Source of the DNA: JAQGMV01 sp035626595
GTDB lineage: Bacteria; Pseudomonadota; Gammaproteobacteria; Burkholderiales; SG8-41
Length of the DNA: 64,000 nt
Assembly (NCBI GenBank): GCA_035626595.1
Contig: DASPNJ010000103.1
Location: 1 to 64,000 of the forward strand
Direction of reading: 5' to 3'
Shown here: one piece after another, positions 7,811 through 18,195 of the stretch
Layout: every line of letters begins with the position of its first letter
Numbering within the stretch: position 1 is the first letter of the stretch
Position numbers and translations under genes: made by a program
Notes under the pieces: model-generated
What the model was told of the DNA's origin: nothing
The model's input: only the letters and a program-made list of their open reading frames with translations
Databases searched by the model: none

Positions 7811-8494
7811 TCAAACGGGCTCGAGCCCCTTCGCCTTCATCACTTCGCGCGCGTCCGGCGTGGTGAAGAACTTCACCAGCGCACTCGCCGCCTCCGGCTG
7901 CTTCGTCCGCGCGTGCACCGCGCCCGCGAAGCGCGTGATCTCCTGGATCTCGGGCGGCAGGGGGCCGACGATGTCGATGCCCGGCACGGGCAGGAGCTCC
8001 GACATCTGCTGAAAGCCGATCTCGGCTTCACCGCGCGCGACGAGCCCGCCTGCCGGCTCGCCCTGCACGCGCTTGACCTTCGATGCGATCTCTCCCGCGA
8101 TACCCATGCGATCGAAAAGCGCGTTGAGGTAGACACCGCTCGGGCCGTGTGAATACACGATCGACTCCGCGCCCAGCACCGCGCGCCTGAACGACTCCGC
8201 GCAAGAAAGATCCGGCCTCGGCGCGCCAGCGCGCACCGCGACGCCCACGCCGCACGCCGCGAGATCCGTGCGGCTCGTGCGATCGAGCACGCCGGCTTCG
8301 ATCAGCTCGGCGAGCGCGGCCGCCGAGGAAATCACGACGTCCGTGCGGTCGCCTTCCTTCAGCCGGCGCACCATGACGGCGGTGGGCACGGTGCCGCCGT
8401 TGATTTCGTGCCCGCTCTCGCGCTCGAAGCGCGGCGCGAGCTCGACGAACGCCTCCTTGAAAGCGAGCGTCATCATCACGTCGATTGCTGCCAT
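7811..8494 (-). CDS. ModA-like substrate-binding protein without a signal peptide
   Basis: A 227-residue type II periplasmic-binding fold resembling molybdate-binding ModA: start AIDVMMTLAFKEAFVELAPRFE, middle DVVISSAAALAELIEAG, and later SGVYLNALFDRMG with EAEIGFQQMSELLPV. It starts straight into the mature domain with no leader, so either it acts in the cytosol or the annotated start is not the native one. No clear leader is visible upstream, where an adjacent minus-strand Bug gene ends 11 bases away. No ABC permease or ATPase is nearby. Ligand unknown. Confidence 0.75.
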   Translation of the reverse strand: MAAIDVMMTLAFKEAFVELAPRFERESGHEINGGTVPTAVMVRRLKEGDRTDVVISSAAALAELIEAGVLDRTSRTDLAACGVGVAVRAGAPRPDLSCAESFRRAVLGAESIVYSHGPSGVYLNALFDRMGIAGEIASKVKRVQGEPAGGLVARGEAEIGFQQMSELLPVPGIDIVGPLPPEIQEITRFAGAVHARTKQPEAASALVKFFTTPDAREVMKAKGLEPV

Positions 8495-8505
8495 CGCTGT
8501 CCTTT

Positions 8506-9480
8506 CTATTCAACGGCCATGCCGGTCGCGGCGACGACTTTCGCCCACTTTGCGATCTCGGACTTCACGAAGGCGGCAAATGCGGCGGTTTCGAGCGGTG
8601 AGGGCTCCGCGCCCTGCGCATGGAAACGCTGCACGATCGCCGGCTCGCGCAGGATGCGCAGCGACTCGGCGGCAAGCCGTTCGACGATCGGTCGCGGCGT
8701 TCCCGTGGGCGTGAACAGGCCGAGCCAGTTCAACATTTCGTAGCCCGAAACGCCGCTCTCGGCGATCGTCGGCAGGTCCGGAAGCACGGCCGAGCGCTTG
8801 CCCGACGTGACGGCGAGGCCACGCAGCTTGCCGACCTTCGTCTGCGGCGACACCGAGGCGGCGGTACCGAACGTGATCGGCACTTCGCCCGCGAGCAACG
8901 CCACCATCGCGGGCCCGCCGCCTTTGAATGGCACGTGCACCATCTTCACGCGCGCGAGATGTTCGAAGAGCACGGCAGCGAGGTGCGTCGAGGTGCCGGA
9001 GCCGGCGGACGCGTAGTTGAGCTGACCGGGCTTCGCGCGTGCGAGCGCGATGAGGTCCTTCACGTTCTTCACAGGCAGCGACGGGTGCACCGCGAGAATG
9101 CTGGGGGCGTCGGCGAGCCGCACGATGGGCTGGAAATCGCGCAGCACGTTATACGGGAGCTTCGGGTACAGGCTTTGATTGACGCCGTGGGTGCCGGCGC
9201 TGCCGACGGTCAACGTGTACCCGTCCGGCGCCGCGCGCGCCACGATCTCGGTGCCGACGATACCGCCCGCGCCGGCGCGGTTGTCCACGACGAACTGCTG
9301 AGCGAGTGCGCTCGACAGCGGAGCGGCGATGAGCCGCGCAGTGAAATCGACGAAACCGCCGGGCGGGAAGCCGACGACGATACGCACGGGTTTCGAGGGA
9401 TAGCTTTCCGCGGCGTGCGCGTGTGCCGCGCAGCCGAGCAGAACGCCGAGCACGAGGAGTCCGATCGAGCGTGTAGTCAT
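8506..9480 (-). CDS. Bug/TctC-family tripartite tricarboxylate transporter binding protein
   Basis: Periplasmic solute receptor of 324 residues. It has a signal peptide (cleavage after AHA, about residue 23) and then the family opening ESYPSKPVRIVVGFPPGG, followed by VDNRAGAGGIVGTE, APDGYTL, NYASAGSGTSTH and the late LPDLPTIAESGV and TPTGTPRPIVERL segments. Bug receptors are massively expanded in Burkholderiales and bind carboxylates or other small organics. No TctA/TctB membrane partners are encoded nearby, which is normal for orphan Bugs. It is divergent from glnS with 24 bp between the start codons. Confidence 0.92.
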   Translation of the reverse strand: MTTRSIGLLVLGVLLGCAAHAHAAESYPSKPVRIVVGFPPGGFVDFTARLIAAPLSSALAQQFVVDNRAGAGGIVGTEIVARAAPDGYTLTVGSAGTHGVNQSLYPKLPYNVLRDFQPIVRLADAPSILAVHPSLPVKNVKDLIALARAKPGQLNYASAGSGTSTHLAAVLFEHLARVKMVHVPFKGGGPAMVALLAGEVPITFGTAASVSPQTKVGKLRGLAVTSGKRSAVLPDLPTIAESGVSGYEMLNWLGLFTPTGTPRPIVERLAAESLRILREPAIVQRFHAQGAEPSPLETAAFAAFVKSEIAKWAKVVAATGMAVE

Positions 9481-9504
9481 CCGTTTAGAATACCGCCTCC
9501 CGCC

Positions 9505-11256
<1,752 letters not shown>

Positions 11257-11261
11257 ACCGG

Positions 11262-11546
11262 TTGCGTGCGCTCGGCGTCTCGTCCGCGAAACGCACCGCC
11301 GTGCTGCCGGACGTGCCGACACTGCAGCAAGCGGGTGTACGCGGCTGTGAAGCGGACCTCTGGACCGGCATGCTCGCACCGGCCGGCGCGCCCCCGGCCG
11401 TGCTCTCGAAGCTGCACGCGGAGATCGCGCGCGCGAACGTGCGGCCGAACTGAAAGCGCTCGCAGCGAACGACGTGCGTTCGCCGCGGCGTGCGGTGCCG
11501 CCGCACGCCGCTGCACGGGCATCAAAACTGCTGTTCGTGAAACAGC
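11262..11546 (+). pseudogene. remnant of a Bug/TctC binding-protein gene (C-terminal piece)
   Basis: Immediately after glnS a short frame reads LRALGVSSAKRTAVLPDVPT and then APAGAPPAVLSKLHAEI, the typical C-terminal third of Bug receptors, ending in a stop at 11453. The following bases hold a further degraded tail in another frame. The N-terminal two-thirds and the signal peptide are absent, so it should be non-functional. This fills the gap between glnS and the peptidase gene. Confidence 0.75.
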
Positions 11547-12314
11547 ATGAACCTGCCGCTAGCCGCCGTGCGTCCGGTCCGGGCGTCGCCGATTCAATCC
11601 GGCGAGTTCCGCCTTCCCGTTCAGACCCTGCCGCAACCGGACGAAACGACGTGCGGCCCGACGTGCCTGCACGCGGTCTATCGCTACTGGGGCGAGAGCG
11701 AAGCGCTGCAGAACGTCATCTCGCGTACCTTCCGGATGGAGCAGGGCGGCACCTTCGCGGTGTTCCTCGCCTGCGATGCGCTGCGCAAAGGCTACAAGGC
11801 GACGATCTACACGTACAACCTGCTCGTCTTCGATCCGACCTGGTTCAAGCGCGGCATGGACATCGCCGAGCGGCTGCGCGCACAGAGCGCGGAAAAGCCG
11901 GACGCGCGGCTTCAGCAGGTGACGCCGGGTTACCTCGAGTTCCTCGCGCTCGGCGGGCGCTTGCGCTTCGTCGATCTTTCACCCCGGCTGATCGACCGGA
12001 TTCTGCGGCGCCGCTTTCCGATCCTCACGGGACTGTCTTCGACGTATCTCTACCATGCGGCGCGCGAATACGGTCCCACCGACGAGAAGGACGACATCCG
12101 TGGGTTTCCCACGGGACATTTCGTGCTGATCGCGGGCTACGATGCCCTGCGGCGGCGCGTCCTCATCGTCGATCCGTACGAGCCGCATCCGTACGGCCGG
12201 ACGCACGAATACTGGATCGGGATCGACCGGGCGGTCGGCGCGGTATTGCTCGGCATCGTGACGCACGACGCGAACCTGCTCGTCGTGCACCCGCCGCGAA
12301 AGACGAGGCCGTGA
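11547..12314 (+). CDS. C39-like papain-fold cysteine peptidase of an ATP-grasp operon
   Basis: A 255-residue protein with the cysteine-peptidase motif DETTCGPTCLHAVYRYWGE (catalytic Cys near residue 36, preceded by a likely oxyanion residue) and a late TGHFVLIAGYD carrying the histidine, then VLIVDPYEPH with the Asp. No transmembrane or signal segment is seen. In other bacteria, papain-like peptidases next to RLAN/RimK ligases are usually fused to a GNAT acetyltransferase; here the GNAT part is absent. Its TGA overlaps the GTG of the ATP-grasp gene, so the two should be translationally coupled. The probable role is to process or transfer a peptide acted on by the ligases; the substrate is unknown. 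Confidence 0.8.
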   Translation: MNLPLAAVRPVRASPIQSGEFRLPVQTLPQPDETTCGPTCLHAVYRYWGESEALQNVISRTFRMEQGGTFAVFLACDALRKGYKATIYTYNLLVFDPTWFKRGMDIAERLRAQSAEKPDARLQQVTPGYLEFLALGGRLRFVDLSPRLIDRILRRRFPILTGLSSTYLYHAAREYGPTDEKDDIRGFPTGHFVLIAGYDALRRRVLIVDPYEPHPYGRTHEYWIGIDRAVGAVLLGIVTHDANLLVVHPPRKTRP

Positions 12315-13780
12315 CGGTCCTGTTCGTCGTCAACCGGCAAGGCGACTGGCCGTTCGAAGTGCCCGGGTCGGACGTCGCGACCGCGCGGGCGTACCTGACC
12401 GATCCGCGTTACAGCACCGATACCGACACGCGCGTCGTGAATCTCTGCCGCGCCGATCGCTACCAGGGACGCGGTTATTACGTGTCGCTGCTCGCGGAAG
12501 CGCGCGGACACCGGCCGCTGCCGGACGTGAAGACGATCGAGGACCTGCAGGCCGAGGCTTACATCGCGCGGCTCGCGGACGAGATGGACGAGCTGGTCCA
12601 GCGCTCGCTGCGGCACGCGTCGTCCGGGCTCTTCGAGCTCGATGCGTACTTCGGCCGCGATCCGGCCGAGCGCCACGCCATGCTCGCCCAGCAGCTTTTC
12701 TCGGTTGTTTCCGCGCCGCTTCTGCGCGCGCACTTCGAGCGCACGAACGGCCGCTGGCGACTGAAGGAGGTGCGCGCGATCGGCGTCTCCGACGCGCCGT
12801 CCCAGCATCGCGCTTTCCTGCTCGCCGCGGCGACGGAATACGTCACCGGCTGCCGCCCGGTGCGCGCGGGCTCGGCCGACAGCGACGTGCCGGTGGTCGC
12901 GATCCTCAAGGACGAACGCGAGGTCGATCGGCCATCCAATGACAAAGCGCTGCAGAAGCTCGTGGAAGCCGCTCCGAGCGTCGGTCTGCGCGCCGAGATC
13001 GTCGGGCGCGACGTGATCGACCGCATCGGCGAGTACGACGCGCTCTTCATACGGACTTCGACCTTCGTCGGGCAGTACACGTACGAAGTGTCGCGGCGGG
13101 CGGCGGCGCTCGGGATGCCGGTGATCGACGACCCGGAGTCGATACTGAAGTGCACCAACAAGGTCTACCTGAGCGAGCTCATGGCGCGGCACTACATACC
13201 CACTCCAAAGACGCTCGTCGTCCACCGCGACAACCTGCACGAGGTCGTGCCGACGCTGGGCCTGCCGTGCATTCTCAAGCAGCCCGACAGCGGCTTCGGC
13301 CTGGGCGTGGTCAAGATCGAAAACGAGCAGCAGCTCATGTCCAAGGCGCGCGAGCTGCTCATGAAATCCGAGCTCCTGATCGCGCAGGAGTGGCTGCCCA
13401 CCGAGTTCGACTGGCGCGTGTGCGTGCTCGACCGGCGCGCGCTCTTCGTCTGCAAGTACTACATGGCGCCGGGACACTGGCAGGTGATCAAGCGCGATCC
13501 GGCGAACCGGGTGGAGGGGCTCACGCAGGCGCTCGCAGTCAGCGAAGCGCCGGAGAGCGTCGTGAATACCGCCGTACGGGCCGCGAATCTCATCGGGTCG
13601 GGCTTGTACGGCGTAGACGTGAAGCAGGTCGGCCGCGAGTGTTACCTGATCGAAGTCAACGACAATCCGAACATCGACGCAGGCAACGAAGATCAGGTGC
13701 TGGGCGATGCGCTGTACCGGGAGGTCATGGGCGTGTTCGCGCGGCGCATCCGCGAGCGCGGCCGCGTCGCCGCGCAGTGA
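12311..13780 (+). CDS. RLAN-domain RimK-type ATP-grasp ligase
   Basis: A 489-residue two-part protein. The N-terminal region (about residues 1-200, starting TVLFVVNRQGDWPFEVPG) matches the RLAN domain found fused to RimK-like ligases. The C-terminal ATP-grasp (about 270-485) shows KVYLSELMARHYIPTPKT, the phosphate loop KQPDSGFGLGVV, AQEWLPTEFDWRV, and the metal site YLIEVNDNPNIDAG. ATP-grasp enzymes of this type join an amino acid to a carboxylate, often glutamate to a peptide or protein. The GTG start overlaps the preceding stop, and its own stop overlaps the GCS2 start, both as GTGA. The acceptor is unknown. Confidence 0.88.
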   Translation: MTVLFVVNRQGDWPFEVPGSDVATARAYLTDPRYSTDTDTRVVNLCRADRYQGRGYYVSLLAEARGHRPLPDVKTIEDLQAEAYIARLADEMDELVQRSLRHASSGLFELDAYFGRDPAERHAMLAQQLFSVVSAPLLRAHFERTNGRWRLKEVRAIGVSDAPSQHRAFLLAAATEYVTGCRPVRAGSADSDVPVVAILKDEREVDRPSNDKALQKLVEAAPSVGLRAEIVGRDVIDRIGEYDALFIRTSTFVGQYTYEVSRRAAALGMPVIDDPESILKCTNKVYLSELMARHYIPTPKTLVVHRDNLHEVVPTLGLPCILKQPDSGFGLGVVKIENEQQLMSKARELLMKSELLIAQEWLPTEFDWRVCVLDRRALFVCKYYMAPGHWQVIKRDPANRVEGLTQALAVSEAPESVVNTAVRAANLIGSGLYGVDVKQVGRECYLIEVNDNPNIDAGNEDQVLGDALYREVMGVFARRIRERGRVAAQ

Positions 13781-15015
13781 CGCTCCACGCGTTCGAGGGC
13801 GTGGGGCTGGAGATCGAGTACGCCCTCGTGGACCGCGCGAGCCTCGATGTCGCGCCCATTGCCGATCGCGTGCTGCAGGCGCTGAGCGGCGCCGCGCGGC
13901 CGGTTAACGATTACCTGAACGGCGAGCTCGGCTGGTCCAACGAGCTGGTGATGCACGTGCTGGAGTTGAAGAACGTGGCGCCGAGCGCGCGCTTCGACCC
14001 GCTCGCCCGCATGCTTCAGGACGAAGTGCGGGCGATGAACACGGCGCTTGAGCGCTTCGGCGCGCGGCTCATGCCGGGCGGCATGCATCCCTGGATGGAT
14101 CCGGCGAAGGAGACGCGCCTCTGGCCGCACGATCACGCGCACGTCTATCGCGCCTACGATTCGGTCTTCGGCTGCCGCAGCCACGGCTGGGCGAATCTCC
14201 AGAGCACGCACGTGAATCTCCCGTTCGCGAACGACGGCGAATTCGCGCGGCTGCACGCGGCGCTGCGCGTGATCGTGCCGATCCTGCCGGCGCTGACCGC
14301 CGCGTCGCCCTACGCCGACGGGCGTGCGCCGGGACCGCTCGACTTCCGCATGGAGGCGTATCGCACGAACGCGGATGCAGTGCCGCAGTTGAATGGGCAG
14401 ATAGTCCCCGAGCCGGTGATGACGCGCGCCGATTACCAGCGTGACGTGCTCGAGCCGATCTACCGCGCCATCGTGCCGCACGACCCCGACGGCATACTCC
14501 AGGAAGACTGGATCAACGCGCGCGGCGTGATCGCACGATTCGAGCGCAACGCACTGGAGATCCGCGTCGTCGACACGCAGGAAGCGCCGGGCGTGGACCT
14601 CGCGCTCGCGGCTTTCGTGCTCGATCTCGCGCAGTCGCTCTATGAGCGGGAATGTTCGAATCCCACGCTGGACATCCAGCTCCCGACACGCGTTCTCGCT
14701 GAAATTTTTCTGCGCTGCGTCCACGACGCCGAGCGCGCGCGCATCGACAGCAGCGAATTCCTGTCGCTGTTCGGGCTGACCCGTGCCACATGCCCGGCCG
14801 CCGACCTCTGGTCGGCCATCGCCGAGCGGCTCGAGCGCGAGAACGCGCCGCACGCGGGCGTCTGGCGCCGTGCCGTCGAGTTCGTCGTCACACGCGGCCC
14901 GCTCGCCCGGCGCCTGCTCCGCGCGATCGGGCCGCGCCCGGACCGCCGTGCGCTGCACGAGCTGTACTCCGCGCTCTGCGATGCGTTGCACGAGGGCAGA
15001 CAGTTCGACCCGTAG
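13777..15015 (+). CDS. GCS2-type carboxylate-amine ligase (glutamate-cysteine ligase-like)
   Basis: A 412-residue member of the glutamine-synthetase-fold GCS2 family: VGLEIEYALVDR at the start supplies the Glu metal ligands, ELVMHVLELKN and MPGGMHPWMDP follow, then STHVNLPF and a late FERNALEIRVVDTQEAP. Relatives such as YbdK form a gamma-glutamyl-type amide with ATP. It is not a standard GshA, and the glutathione synthetase GshB is not here. The GTG start overlaps the ATP-grasp stop. The TAG stop lies in a family B repeat (GTAGGGTGCGC). Confidence 0.85.
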   Translation: MTLHAFEGVGLEIEYALVDRASLDVAPIADRVLQALSGAARPVNDYLNGELGWSNELVMHVLELKNVAPSARFDPLARMLQDEVRAMNTALERFGARLMPGGMHPWMDPAKETRLWPHDHAHVYRAYDSVFGCRSHGWANLQSTHVNLPFANDGEFARLHAALRVIVPILPALTAASPYADGRAPGPLDFRMEAYRTNADAVPQLNGQIVPEPVMTRADYQRDVLEPIYRAIVPHDPDGILQEDWINARGVIARFERNALEIRVVDTQEAPGVDLALAAFVLDLAQSLYERECSNPTLDIQLPTRVLAEIFLRCVHDAERARIDSSEFLSLFGLTRATCPAADLWSAIAERLERENAPHAGVWRRAVEFVVTRGPLARRLLRAIGPRPDRRALHELYSALCDALHEGRQFDP

Positions 15016-15062
15016 GGTGCGCCAATGGCGCACCGGCCGGTGCGCTACCAGCGCACCCTACG
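15012..15062 (+). repeat. family B repeat, copy 1
   Basis: GTAGGGTGCGCCAATGGCGCACC and GGTGCGCTACCAGCGCACCCTACG form two nested hairpins. It sits between the GCS2-like gene and the amidohydrolase and supplies the stop codon of the former. Confidence 0.85.
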
Positions 15063-15079
15063 TTAACCACGATATCCAC

Positions 15080-15781
15080 ATGAAGGTCATCATCACTTGC
15101 GAGCACGGCGGCAACCGGATCCCCGCGAAATACCGGCCGCTCTTTCGCAAACACCGCGCGCTGCTCGAATCTCACCGCGGCTACGATCCCGGCGCGCTCG
15201 CGCTCGCGCGCGACTTCGCGGCCGCGCTCGACGCCGAGCTCGTGTATTCGACGACGAGCCGGCTCCTCGTGGAGCTCAACCGCTCGCGTCACCACCCCCG
15301 GCTCTTCTCGGAGGTGAGCCGGGACCTGCCCGGCGACGAGCGGCAGCGCGTGCTCGAGCGCTACTACGAGCCGTACCGCTCGTGGGTCGACGAGCAGGTG
15401 CGCCAGGCGACCTCGGGGGGCGGCAGCATCGTTCACCTGTCGTGCCACAGCTTTACCCCCCGGCTCCATGGCGTCGAGCGGCGAACGGACGTGGGTCTTC
15501 TGTACGATCCCGGACGCAGCGGCGAGCTGCGGCTGTGCCTCGCGTGGCAGCGAGCGCTGAGCGCGGCTGCGCCGAAGCTCAAGGTGCGGCGCAATTACCC
15601 ATACCGCGGGTACAACGACGGCGTCACGACAAGCCTGCGGCGCCGTTACGGCGACGCGCTCTATGCGGGTGTCGAGCTCGAGGTGAACCAGAAGCACCCG
15701 CTCGGCGATGCCGCGGGCTGGCGTGCGCTGCGCACGACGCTGGTCACTGCATTCATTCAGGCACTGTGTCCGAGTTGTTAA
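15080..15781 (+). CDS. N-formylglutamate amidohydrolase family protein
   Basis: A 233-residue zinc-dependent amidohydrolase-like protein (FGase family): ITCEHGGNRIPAKY supplies an early His/Glu pair, SHRGYDPGALALA follows, then STTSRLLVELNRSRHHP, HLSCHSFTP with another likely metal His, and ELEVNQKHPL near the end. Canonical members cleave N-formylglutamate in histidine degradation, but no hut gene is near. Its place behind the peptidase, ATP-grasp and GCS2 genes suggests it acts on the same amide product. A 51-base repeat separates it from the GCS2-like gene, so co-transcription is likely but coupling is weaker. Confidence 0.85.
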   Translation: MKVIITCEHGGNRIPAKYRPLFRKHRALLESHRGYDPGALALARDFAAALDAELVYSTTSRLLVELNRSRHHPRLFSEVSRDLPGDERQRVLERYYEPYRSWVDEQVRQATSGGGSIVHLSCHSFTPRLHGVERRTDVGLLYDPGRSGELRLCLAWQRALSAAAPKLKVRRNYPYRGYNDGVTTSLRRRYGDALYAGVELEVNQKHPLGDAAGWRALRTTLVTAFIQALCPSC

Positions 15782-15824
15782 CCCGCGCCGCCGCGCCCGT
15801 GCTCTCATGTGTTCGGACCCGAAT

Positions 15825-15852
15825 TTGACGCGCTGGCGGCCGGATGTATAGT
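15825..15852 (+). promoter_or_regulatory. sigma70-like promoter for the GGDEF gene
   Basis: TTGACG (15825-15830), a 16-base spacer and TATAGT (15847-15852), about 63 bases before the ATG of the diguanylate cyclase. It lies in an intergenic gap with no other gene. Confidence 0.6.
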
Positions 15853-15914
15853 GCGGGACAAAAGCAGGAAATAATGCACAGGACCGGGAAGATCCGAGCG
15901 CGCGCGGACGGCAG

Positions 15915-17129
15915 ATGTTCGACACCCCGACACTGCTGATCGTCCTCATCGTCAGTAATCTCCTGATGGCGGGCGCGATGTGGGTCGCATTCGCCGGTCG
16001 CTTCCGCGACGGCCTGGGTCAGTGGACCTTCGCCCTCGTAGTGCAGGGCGTCGCATGGCTGCTCGTCACGCTTCAGGGTCTCATTCCGCCGCTTGCGGCG
16101 ATCGCAGGCGCCAACGCGTTTCTCGCCTATTGCTGGTCGCTGCAGATGAGCGCGCTGCTGGAGTTCCACAAGCGGCCGACCCCGCGATGGCTGCTGTACG
16201 GGCCGATCCTCATCGCGTTCCTGGTGTTCTTCATCTACGTCGTCGAGCCGCGCGAACGCCTGGCCTATAGCGGACTTGCATTCGGCATCGCGCAGCTCAT
16301 CACGGGCTTCGTGCTGCTCCATTACCGGATCGCCGCGGAGCACAGGACCCGCTGGCTCCTCGCCGGGAGCTACGTGCTGATGGCGTGCGGGCTGCTGTGG
16401 CTCGGCTTTACCTCGTGGTTCGAGCCCGAAGCGATCCTGCCGACCTCCGGCGCGCCAACGGCGCCGGGGCCCGCGCTGCTCGCGTTCTATGCCGTGACGA
16501 TCGCCTCGTCTTTCGCGTTCATCCTGATGCACAAGGAGCGGGCCGATCGCGAGACCTACGAGCTCGCCACGACCGATTCGCTGACGGGCGTCTACAACCG
16601 GCGCACGTTCAAGGAGCTCGCCGAGCCTCAGCTTTCGCGCAGCCGCCGCGCCAAGCTCCCGGTGTCGCTGCTCATGCTCGATCTGGATCACTTCAAGCGC
16701 ATCAACGATACCTACGGGCATCTTGCGGGCGACGACGTGCTGAAAGCGTTCTCGATGCTCGTGCGCAACTGTCTGCGCAAGGAGGATCTGCTCGCGCGCT
16801 ATGGCGGAGAGGAATTCGTCGTACTGCTTCCCGGGTCGGCGCAGACCGCCGCGGCGGCGCTCGCGGAGCGCATTCGCGAGGAAGTGGCGGCCAAGGCGTT
16901 CGACGCGAACGGCCATCTCGTGCGCGTGACGGTCAGCGTCGGCGTCTCCAGCGAGTCCGGCGACACGCTGCCGTCGCTGGAAGCGATGCTGGGGCGCGCG
17001 GACGAAGCGCTCTATGCGGCCAAGGACCAGGGCCGCAATCGCGTCGTCGTGCTGCCCATGCAGTTCGAGATGAAGACGGCGCCGTTCGCGAATGCGCTCA
17101 CTGCATCATCAGGACAGCCCGCCCCGTAA
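15915..17129 (+). CDS. membrane-bound diguanylate cyclase (GGDEF)
   Basis: Makes cyclic di-GMP from GTP. The 404-residue protein has about six transmembrane helices in residues 5-205 (a MASE-like sensor region of unknown ligand) and a C-terminal GGDEF domain (about 220-385). The active-site loop is GGEEF, preceded by TDSLTGVYNRR and LDLDHFKRINDTYGH. An RxxD inhibitory I-site (RKED) lies five residues before GGEEF, so product feedback is expected. No EAL domain is present. It has its own promoter. The 3' end overlaps the convergent alcohol dehydrogenase gene by 32 bp. Confidence 0.94.
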   Translation: MFDTPTLLIVLIVSNLLMAGAMWVAFAGRFRDGLGQWTFALVVQGVAWLLVTLQGLIPPLAAIAGANAFLAYCWSLQMSALLEFHKRPTPRWLLYGPILIAFLVFFIYVVEPRERLAYSGLAFGIAQLITGFVLLHYRIAAEHRTRWLLAGSYVLMACGLLWLGFTSWFEPEAILPTSGAPTAPGPALLAFYAVTIASSFAFILMHKERADRETYELATTDSLTGVYNRRTFKELAEPQLSRSRRAKLPVSLLMLDLDHFKRINDTYGHLAGDDVLKAFSMLVRNCLRKEDLLARYGGEEFVVLLPGSAQTAAAALAERIREEVAAKAFDANGHLVRVTVSVGVSSESGDTLPSLEAMLGRADEALYAAKDQGRNRVVVLPMQFEMKTAPFANALTASSGQPAP

Positions 17130-18132
17130 TCGCACTCCGATCCAGCTTCTGGTGCACGCTCTCGGCCTGCGCGAGCGGCACCTTCTCCATCACCCACGCC
17201 GAGAGCTCGCCGCGCGCGACCAGCTCCAGCGATTCGTTCACCTCCTGCCGGGTCGCGTAACGGCTGCCGAGCAGCTCGATCTCTTTGCGCAGCATCTCGC
17301 CGGGCCGCGCGCTGAACGGCGCGCCATGGCCGCCCAGCATCACCAGACGCCCGCCTTTGCCGAGCGCGGCGAAGCCGGTTTCGATCGTGTCCCTGCTGCA
17401 CACGAAATCGATGCACACGTCGACGCCTCTGCCGCCGGTCGCCTCCAGCAGTTGCTCGGCGACGCGGCCGTCGGTTGCGTCGATCGTCGCGTCCGCGCCC
17501 GCTTTCACGCACGCCTCGAATTTCGAGGCCATCACGTCGACGCCGATCACCTTGCACGCGTGAGCCCAGCGCGCGACCTGCAGCATGTGCAGCCCGAGCC
17601 CGCCGCCGGCGCCGAACACCGCGACGGTGTCGGTCGGCGAGACGCGCGCCCGCCGTGTCACCTTGAGCGGTGTGGCGATCGCGTCGCAGATCACCGCCGC
17701 TTCGGCCGGCTTGCCGCGCCAGTCGAGACCCTCGGGAAACTTCATGAAAGATCGCGCCGGCAGCTTGATGTACTCGGCATAACCGCCGTCGATCTCGCGC
17801 CCCACGTAGCCCCCGAAGTTCTCGCACAGCGTCTCGCGGTTCACGCGGCACCACCGGCACTCGCCGCACGTCAGATAGAAATACGCCGTCACGCCGTCGC
17901 CCGGCCGTAGTCCCACGACACCGCTGCCGGTTGCGACGATCTCGCCGGTGATCTCGTGTCCGAGGATGCGCGGGTAGTCCACCTTGATGCGGCCCGCGCG
18001 GGCGTGATGGATGGTGAGACCTGCGCCGCATGCCAGCACTTTCGCCACGGCCTCTCCCGGTCCGGGAACAGGATCGGCCACGTTCTCCAGCACGAGCGGA
18101 CTGCCTGCGGCCTTCAACACCATCGCTTTCAT
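17098..18132 (-). CDS. zinc-dependent alcohol dehydrogenase (MDR family)
   Basis: Medium-chain NAD(P)-dependent dehydrogenase of 344 residues. Motifs seen: RILGHEITGEIV (catalytic-zinc GHE), a structural-zinc cluster in TCGECRWCRVNRETLC with four cysteines, and the Rossmann GAGGGLGLHMLQ near residue 175. The DVCIDFVCSRDTIETG segment follows. Substrate not predictable; benzyl, aryl or cyclohexanol-type alcohols are all handled by relatives. The ATG at 18132 is preceded by the purine-rich GGGAGAACGCG. It stands alone on the minus strand between plus-strand genes. Confidence 0.9.
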   Translation of the reverse strand: MKAMVLKAAGSPLVLENVADPVPGPGEAVAKVLACGAGLTIHHARAGRIKVDYPRILGHEITGEIVATGSGVVGLRPGDGVTAYFYLTCGECRWCRVNRETLCENFGGYVGREIDGGYAEYIKLPARSFMKFPEGLDWRGKPAEAAVICDAIATPLKVTRRARVSPTDTVAVFGAGGGLGLHMLQVARWAHACKVIGVDVMASKFEACVKAGADATIDATDGRVAEQLLEATGGRGVDVCIDFVCSRDTIETGFAALGKGGRLVMLGGHGAPFSARPGEMLRKEIELLGSRYATRQEVNESLELVARGELSAWVMEKVPLAQAESVHQKLDRSAITGRAVLMMQ

Positions 18133-18195
18133 CGCGTTCTCCCGGGACGAGCGCCACAGCGTACCATCGCGGGTTCCAAGGCTGCACAAGAAAAC

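Noticed and set aside
12137..13477. Minus-strand frame of 446 residues opposite the ATP-grasp gene
   Set aside because: His/Arg-rich composition and no motifs; the plus frame has ATP-grasp signatures and overlapping gene junctions.
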